The position numbers were made by a program, and so were the translations under genes. The notes below the pieces were generated by a model. It worked only from the letters and a program-made list of their open reading frames with translations, made no database searches and was not told the DNA's origin. From SVEL01 sp045125245 (GTDB taxonomy: Bacteria > Bacillota > Clostridia > Lachnospirales > Lachnospiraceae), in NCBI GenBank assembly GCA_045125245.1, contig JBGVNF010000005.1, positions 1 through 64,000 on the forward strand: a stretch of 64,000 nucleotides of DNA, given 5' to 3'. Positions within the stretch are counted from its first letter, which is position 1. Each line of letters opens with the position of its first letter. Positions 59,717-64,000 of this stretch are shown here, one piece after another.

Positions 59717-62700
59717 TTACTCTAAGCGTAAACCTAAAGCAGTTCTCATAATAGGGTCATCCAATGTATCATACCGAGATGATATAATTGCTCTTGGTAC
59801 ATATGTAGTTTGAGACTCCATAGCAAATGCCTGTAAGAAGTCCTGTCGATACTTAACCAGATGCTTAACACCTACTAATACAGGTGCAACCTTGATACCA
59901 GAGCATTCCTGCATATTCTGATATGATATAATATCTCCAGCTTTAAATCTTCCAATAGGCATAAGAACAGTGTATTGCATCATATTTCGAATAATACATT
60001 CAAAATGGATAGACCAAACATTCTGTTCTCTAAATGTAGAGTACAGTGTTAAAAGTAATTGTTTACATCCGTTAGCATAACTATCATACTTGATGATATC
60101 ACGAATATTAACATTACCACGTCTGAAACACATAGTATCACCACGTCTTACAAACCTCTTCAACTCAACGCTGTTATCAATAAGCAATACTCTATACATC
60201 AAGTTCTCACGGTCGTTTACAGAGTTTGTACGTGTTATAATAATCTGTGATTTATTCTGACCCATGTTAATCTTCTTAACAAATCCTGTACAAGGTGCAA
60301 CTGGGTCATATAAGATAACACCGTTAGGTGCAACATCTTTTGAATAATTCTTTAAGTCAAAACATGACTCAATAACATCAAATGAAGATGTGATATTAGT
60401 CTTACCTGCGATACCACCACTCTGGAAGTTTTTCATAACGAGCTGTGTACCAGGTTCACCGATTGCCTGTGCCGCAATGAAACCTACCTTACGACCTTCT
60501 TTAGGCATAATCTTAGGACGGTCTGCGTTACCAGGTGCGCCCTTTGTTAAATCAATACCATAACAAATCTTACAGCAAGGGTCAGCACAAGTCATAGGTG
60601 AACGCATCTTAACTGGTTCAAACGTAGGACCAAAGCTACCGGCATGACTGTTCTTATTCCATCTCTTGTTGATGTATTTTAATGCTTCACTTGTATTGTT
60701 AATAAACAAGCTGTTGTTACCATCATCTACAACATGACGTCCAACAAGAATCTTTGCTAAGTACTCTGAAGCCTGTTCTACCTGAATAAAGTTAGAAGGC
60801 GTGGAATAAAATTCCTCAGCAATAACAAGTTTATCATCAGCACTAAGTCCTGGTCTACTCTCCGGATACATACCACTTCTTGATAAGTATTTATAATCAA
60901 TATATGGTATAATATCTTCTGGTAAAAACTCAAGTGCTGGTGCTTCTCCATCACATGATGCCCAACAATCGTATGTTGTTATCTTAAGCGGTGCACCGCA
61001 GTGTTCAAGTTTACGTGACATGTAACCTGGTGTAGCAGTTGATAATGTTTTATCTGTAATACCCTCACGTGAACCATAGGCTGTAATGAAGTGCTCAAGA
61101 CCAGTTAACTGTTCAGAATAGTTTCCGTCAACAGTTGTGTTGAATGATTCAAATGCGTTTTTCTTAACCTGACCTTTAATACCATAAATCTGTAAAAGGT
61201 TGTCATCGTTACCTTTAGAGCCTGACACTACCATTCTCCAGTAACCATTATCCTCACTCATATTCGTAAGAAGATATTCTTTAATCTCCTTAGTAAGTTT
61301 AGAACATTCACTACTGAAGTAAAGGTCATAGTTTGATTCTAACTCAAGACCTAAGTCTACATATTTCTTGTAGTCTGCAATCTTTTTGTTGAATTCTGTA
61401 ATCTTATTTCTTACGAATGTTTTTGTGCTTTCATCAGTAAGAACGGATATTGTTGGTGGGTAGTATTTACTTACAGCAAATCCTAATGCAACAAGTTTAT
61501 TGATGGAATTGAAGAATCCTTCTCTACCACCGCCAACTTTAAATAATAGTTTCGTAAGTTTACTGTGGTCTAACGAATGAACGTCAAGTCCTTTACTATC
61601 TCTTAATTTAGAGTTGTAAACTTTCAGGATATCATCCACTGTAAATTGCTCTTCCATGTTTGAACCAAAAGCACAATAATTAAATGCTGCAACACCTGCT
61701 GTTGTATTCTGATAAGAATCTTCTACTCTAATCTCTCCTGATAAAATCTTATCATAACATTCTTTACGTGAATTACATCCACAGTTGTTTCCGTTAGACT
61801 CTCTTGTAACACATTCCCATAAACCGTATTCAATTTCATGACGAACTACTACAGTAATTTCACCATTCTTAGGATACCAGATATTATCTTTGAATAACAT
61901 CTTATTCTTAACATCCTTTAAACCTTCTTCTGTAACAGGCATAGAGAAATGCATCTGGTCACCGTCGAAGTCAGCATTGAACGGCATAACGATAAGAGGA
62001 CTAAGAGTTATAGCGTCACCCTCAATCGGTCTAATTTTAAATCCCTGAATACCAAGATAGAACAGTGTAGGCTGTCTACCAATAAGACCAAAGATATCGT
62101 TTGTTTGGAATACTTCTTTTAGGAAGTCAATATAAGATATGCCATACTTTCCAGCATCTCTTTGGTTGTGGAAGTCAGTCATATTTGCATGTACCTTAAG
62201 TTCAGGCCTGTTTCTTGCTTCTTTAATGAAACGTCTAACAATAATAGGGTTTGCTACCTTTTCAAGAATCTTAATAGGTACACCAATTGTGTCTATTGGT
62301 AAGTAAGGGTCAAGAGAGATAACTGTACGACCTGAGAAGTCAATACGAGCACCTTCAAGTCTATCTCTTACGAAACCTTCTTTACCTTTTAATGTTTCTG
62401 CTAAGGACTTGTAATCCTTATCTTTCTTACGCTCAATACTAGATTTGTCAGTGTCTCTTTTGTTTACCATTAATTTAACAACAGCATCATAGAGCTCTCT
62501 TAACGGTCTGGTAATTGTATGTAAGCTATTGTCATTACGTCTTTTGATATCTGCAACGTTACCATTAAGTCTAACGATATCATTGTAGACAACAGTTAAC
62601 TTATTCTGACCAATACTCAACTCAGGACGATATCCTTTTGGTAAGATGAATAAGTAAGACATGATTTGGTCTTTAACTAAACGCTGTGTACCGTTAGTTA

Positions 62701-63490
62701 AAGCTTCATGTAATAAACCAATTACATTAAATTGGTCTGGTGTAGCAGATACTAATTCTTCGTCCCACATATTGGAGAACTCATAGAAAATATCAATTAA
62801 GTCTTCGGGAACCTCTCCATCTTCTCCAGAGATTGTATCTGCAATTTTATTAAGGTTAAGCACATAACCACTTCTGATATGGAACACAGGGAACTTATAA
62901 CTCTCAGGGTCACATATAATTTCAAATGTATCATCCGTAATAAATTCAACAGCATCGATAAGATTCGTAATACCTGTATACTTCTCTAATTTCTTTAAGA
63001 ACTTAGTATAGATGTAACCCATGATTCTCTCTTTGAAATCGACATTATCAAGAACATGAACGATTGCGTCAACACCAAGTAGATATTTATTCTTATTATA
63101 AGGAACATCTCTTACTGCTTCAATAGGATACCACGATTCATCTTCAAGATTGTAAACACGATTGAATCTTACAATTTCCTGTAAATCATTTGATGGTATT
63201 CCTGTAAGGATTGACCATGCTGTTAAGTTTCGACCTGCTAAGAAAGGATTGATAATCTTCTCGTTCAAGTCAATATATCCCAATCTTGTGAACTCATCGT
63301 CATAGGTATATTCCTTGTCAGCCGCGTGGTCAGGTGTAACTCCAAATACTTCAGGTGCATTAACAGTACCACCTGCCATACCAGCACTTTCTGTTAAAGA
63401 GCCAATAGGAGTTTTTGTGATATGCGACATCGGTCCAAATACCATTGTTTGTTTATCATTTGGGATAATAGGTCTAAAATATAATGACAT
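59717..63490 (-). CDS. rpoC: DNA-directed RNA polymerase beta-prime-like subunit
   Basis: 1257 aa. The active-site motif PFNADFDGDQMHFSMPV (metal-binding Asp triad), LEGARIDFSGRTVIS and the later FIAAQAIGEPGTQLVM/NFQSGG (trigger loop region) are unmistakable. A four-Cys zinc site (TCADPCCKICYG) is present, but the N-terminal zinc ribbon of cellular beta-prime is replaced by an unrelated N terminus of about 70 residues; RLGYIDLNEKIINP matches the start of the conserved core. Length is near cellular subunits and the chain is unsplit, unlike many jumbo-phage polymerases. It should form an element-specific polymerase with a beta partner, not seen in the window. Confidence 0.95.
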   Translation of the reverse strand: MSLYFRPIIPNDKQTMVFGPMSHITKTPIGSLTESAGMAGGTVNAPEVFGVTPDHAADKEYTYDDEFTRLGYIDLNEKIINPFLAGRNLTAWSILTGIPSNDLQEIVRFNRVYNLEDESWYPIEAVRDVPYNKNKYLLGVDAIVHVLDNVDFKERIMGYIYTKFLKKLEKYTGITNLIDAVEFITDDTFEIICDPESYKFPVFHIRSGYVLNLNKIADTISGEDGEVPEDLIDIFYEFSNMWDEELVSATPDQFNVIGLLHEALTNGTQRLVKDQIMSYLFILPKGYRPELSIGQNKLTVVYNDIVRLNGNVADIKRRNDNSLHTITRPLRELYDAVVKLMVNKRDTDKSSIERKKDKDYKSLAETLKGKEGFVRDRLEGARIDFSGRTVISLDPYLPIDTIGVPIKILEKVANPIIVRRFIKEARNRPELKVHANMTDFHNQRDAGKYGISYIDFLKEVFQTNDIFGLIGRQPTLFYLGIQGFKIRPIEGDAITLSPLIVMPFNADFDGDQMHFSMPVTEEGLKDVKNKMLFKDNIWYPKNGEITVVVRHEIEYGLWECVTRESNGNNCGCNSRKECYDKILSGEIRVEDSYQNTTAGVAAFNYCAFGSNMEEQFTVDDILKVYNSKLRDSKGLDVHSLDHSKLTKLLFKVGGGREGFFNSINKLVALGFAVSKYYPPTISVLTDESTKTFVRNKITEFNKKIADYKKYVDLGLELESNYDLYFSSECSKLTKEIKEYLLTNMSEDNGYWRMVVSGSKGNDDNLLQIYGIKGQVKKNAFESFNTTVDGNYSEQLTGLEHFITAYGSREGITDKTLSTATPGYMSRKLEHCGAPLKITTYDCWASCDGEAPALEFLPEDIIPYIDYKYLSRSGMYPESRPGLSADDKLVIAEEFYSTPSNFIQVEQASEYLAKILVGRHVVDDGNNSLFINNTSEALKYINKRWNKNSHAGSFGPTFEPVKMRSPMTCADPCCKICYGIDLTKGAPGNADRPKIMPKEGRKVGFIAAQAIGEPGTQLVMKNFQSGGIAGKTNITSSFDVIESCFDLKNYSKDVAPNGVILYDPVAPCTGFVKKINMGQNKSQIIITRTNSVNDRENLMYRVLLIDNSVELKRFVRRGDTMCFRRGNVNIRDIIKYDSYANGCKQLLLTLYSTFREQNVWSIHFECIIRNMMQYTVLMPIGRFKAGDIISYQNMQECSGIKVAPVLVGVKHLVKYRQDFLQAFAMESQTTYVPRAIISSRYDTLDDPIMRTALGLRLE

Positions 63491-63507
63491 CTTTACTCCT
63501 CCAATAT

Positions 63508-64000
63508 TTACATATTTCTGAATAAGGCTGTTAACTGGGAGTCTGTATAATCACTACCCCAGTATTCGATGTTTATTACATTATTCTGAATCCCCTCAAC
63601 CTTAACTAGGTGACTCAATTTATAGTTTGTATTACAAAATACAAAACTACTTCTAAGTTCAGGTATAACCTCGTGAGAGTTCTGAACGCTGGTTCTAGGG
63701 CTAGAACCATATTTGTAGAGAATAAGAAATACAGGTCTAGGACAACCCATACCAAATCCTCTCATTAAATCAACTCTGAATTGATTGTACTCATGTAATG
63801 GGTCTTTCGTTGTGCATATAGGTCTTAACTCTTCTGTATTAACACCATAATGACTAAATCGTGCATTAGTGTCAGCAGTAGGTACCTCATACTGTTCAAC
63901 TGTATATACTTCTGTCTCTACACCTTCACGTATACAATCTCTACAGAATGCAATATTATAAAGACTTGCATCATCCATAAGAATGTCACGTCTTCTTGCA
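63508..64000 (-). CDS. 3' end of an unidentified CDS upstream of the polymerase subunit
   Basis: The frame is open to the window edge. Visible sequence includes MDDASLYNIAFCRDCIREGV and VDLMRGFGMGCPRPVFLILY, with Cys pairs that could bind zinc. It could be the tail of a beta-like subunit, but the sequence does not match the cellular beta C terminus clearly, so no function is assigned. Confidence 0.7.
   Translation of the reverse strand, partial: ARRRDILMDDASLYNIAFCRDCIREGVETEVYTVEQYEVPTADTNARFSHYGVNTEELRPICTTKDPLHEYNQFRVDLMRGFGMGCPRPVFLILYKYGSSPRTSVQNSHEVIPELRSSFVFCNTNYKLSHLVKVEGIQNNVINIEYWGSDYTDSQLTALFRNM

Noticed and set aside
1..64000. Alternative genetic code (stop recoding) as in some gut phages
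   Set aside because: TAA, TGA and TAG are all used as stops at packed gene ends, and no gene needs readthrough to restore a known domain.
1..64000. CRISPR array or insertion sequence
   Set aside because: No direct repeats with regular unique spacers and no transposase-like gene are visible; the only tandem repeats are in-frame coding repeats.

Overview
This 64 kb AT-rich window is coding-dense. About 80 supported protein genes and two tRNA-type genes all lie on the minus strand, so transcription runs from high to low coordinates. Most starts have strong AGGAGG-type ribosome binding sites, many genes overlap by 1-20 bases, and TAA, TGA and TAG are all used as ordinary stops. This points to a low-GC Gram-positive (Firmicute, probably clostridial) host. 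The gene content is not that of a normal chromosome. There is an element-encoded RNA polymerase beta-prime subunit, two family A DNA polymerases, a DnaG-core primase, RNase H, a DNA ligase split into two genes, a lidless DnaK, tRNAs, and dozens of orphan membrane, lipoprotein and hypothetical genes. I see no ribosomal proteins, no central metabolism, and no recognisable terminase, capsid, portal or tail gene. The best reading is part of a very large phage or giant extrachromosomal element; the window alone cannot decide which.

Layout in the direction of transcription, from the right end. (1) 64.0-58.4 kb: end of an unidentified CDS, RNA polymerase beta-prime, a small omega-like candidate and a secreted M23 peptidase. 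(2) 58.3-43.9 kb: ligase adenylation half, lipoprotein, DnaK-like ATPase, a dense set of overlapping unknown genes, the large family A polymerase, a membrane-anchored protein and the ligase zinc-finger/BRCT half. (3) 43.8-29.7 kb: unknowns, membrane proteins, a lipoprotein, peptide deformylase, then an FtsK/EssC-like membrane ATPase followed by two small helical WXG100-sized proteins, which together look like a type VII secretion-like module. (4) 29.6-21.5 kb: replication block with a 1085-residue orphan, a short divergent family A polymerase, RNase H, nucleases, a DEDD exonuclease and the primase core. (5) 21.4-13.8 kb: envelope block with an SH3 lipoprotein, cold-shock-like protein, nucleotidase, secreted proteins, L,D-transpeptidase and an SPFH/zinc-ribbon protein. 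(6) 13.7-4.6 kb: small unknown and membrane proteins, a lipoprotein, a tRNA-like gene, a Fic-fold protein lacking the catalytic His, a CheY-like receiver and a guanylate-kinase-like protein. (7) 4.0-0 kb: a methyl-accepting chemotaxis protein, an HNH nuclease, a small membrane protein, an unknown and tRNA-Asn.

The clearest unexplained structure is a 17-18 bp motif, ACATATATTAnTGAA(A)GA on the coding strand. It occurs in five of the longest intergenic gaps, between the stop of one gene and the start of the next, often beside a stem-loop that lacks a U-tract. Because the element carries its own RNA polymerase subunit, this motif is a good candidate for an element-specific promoter. Other leads are the secretion-like module, the split ligase, the divergent second DNA polymerase, the chemotaxis receptor/receiver pair and a tRNA with an aberrant anticodon arm.
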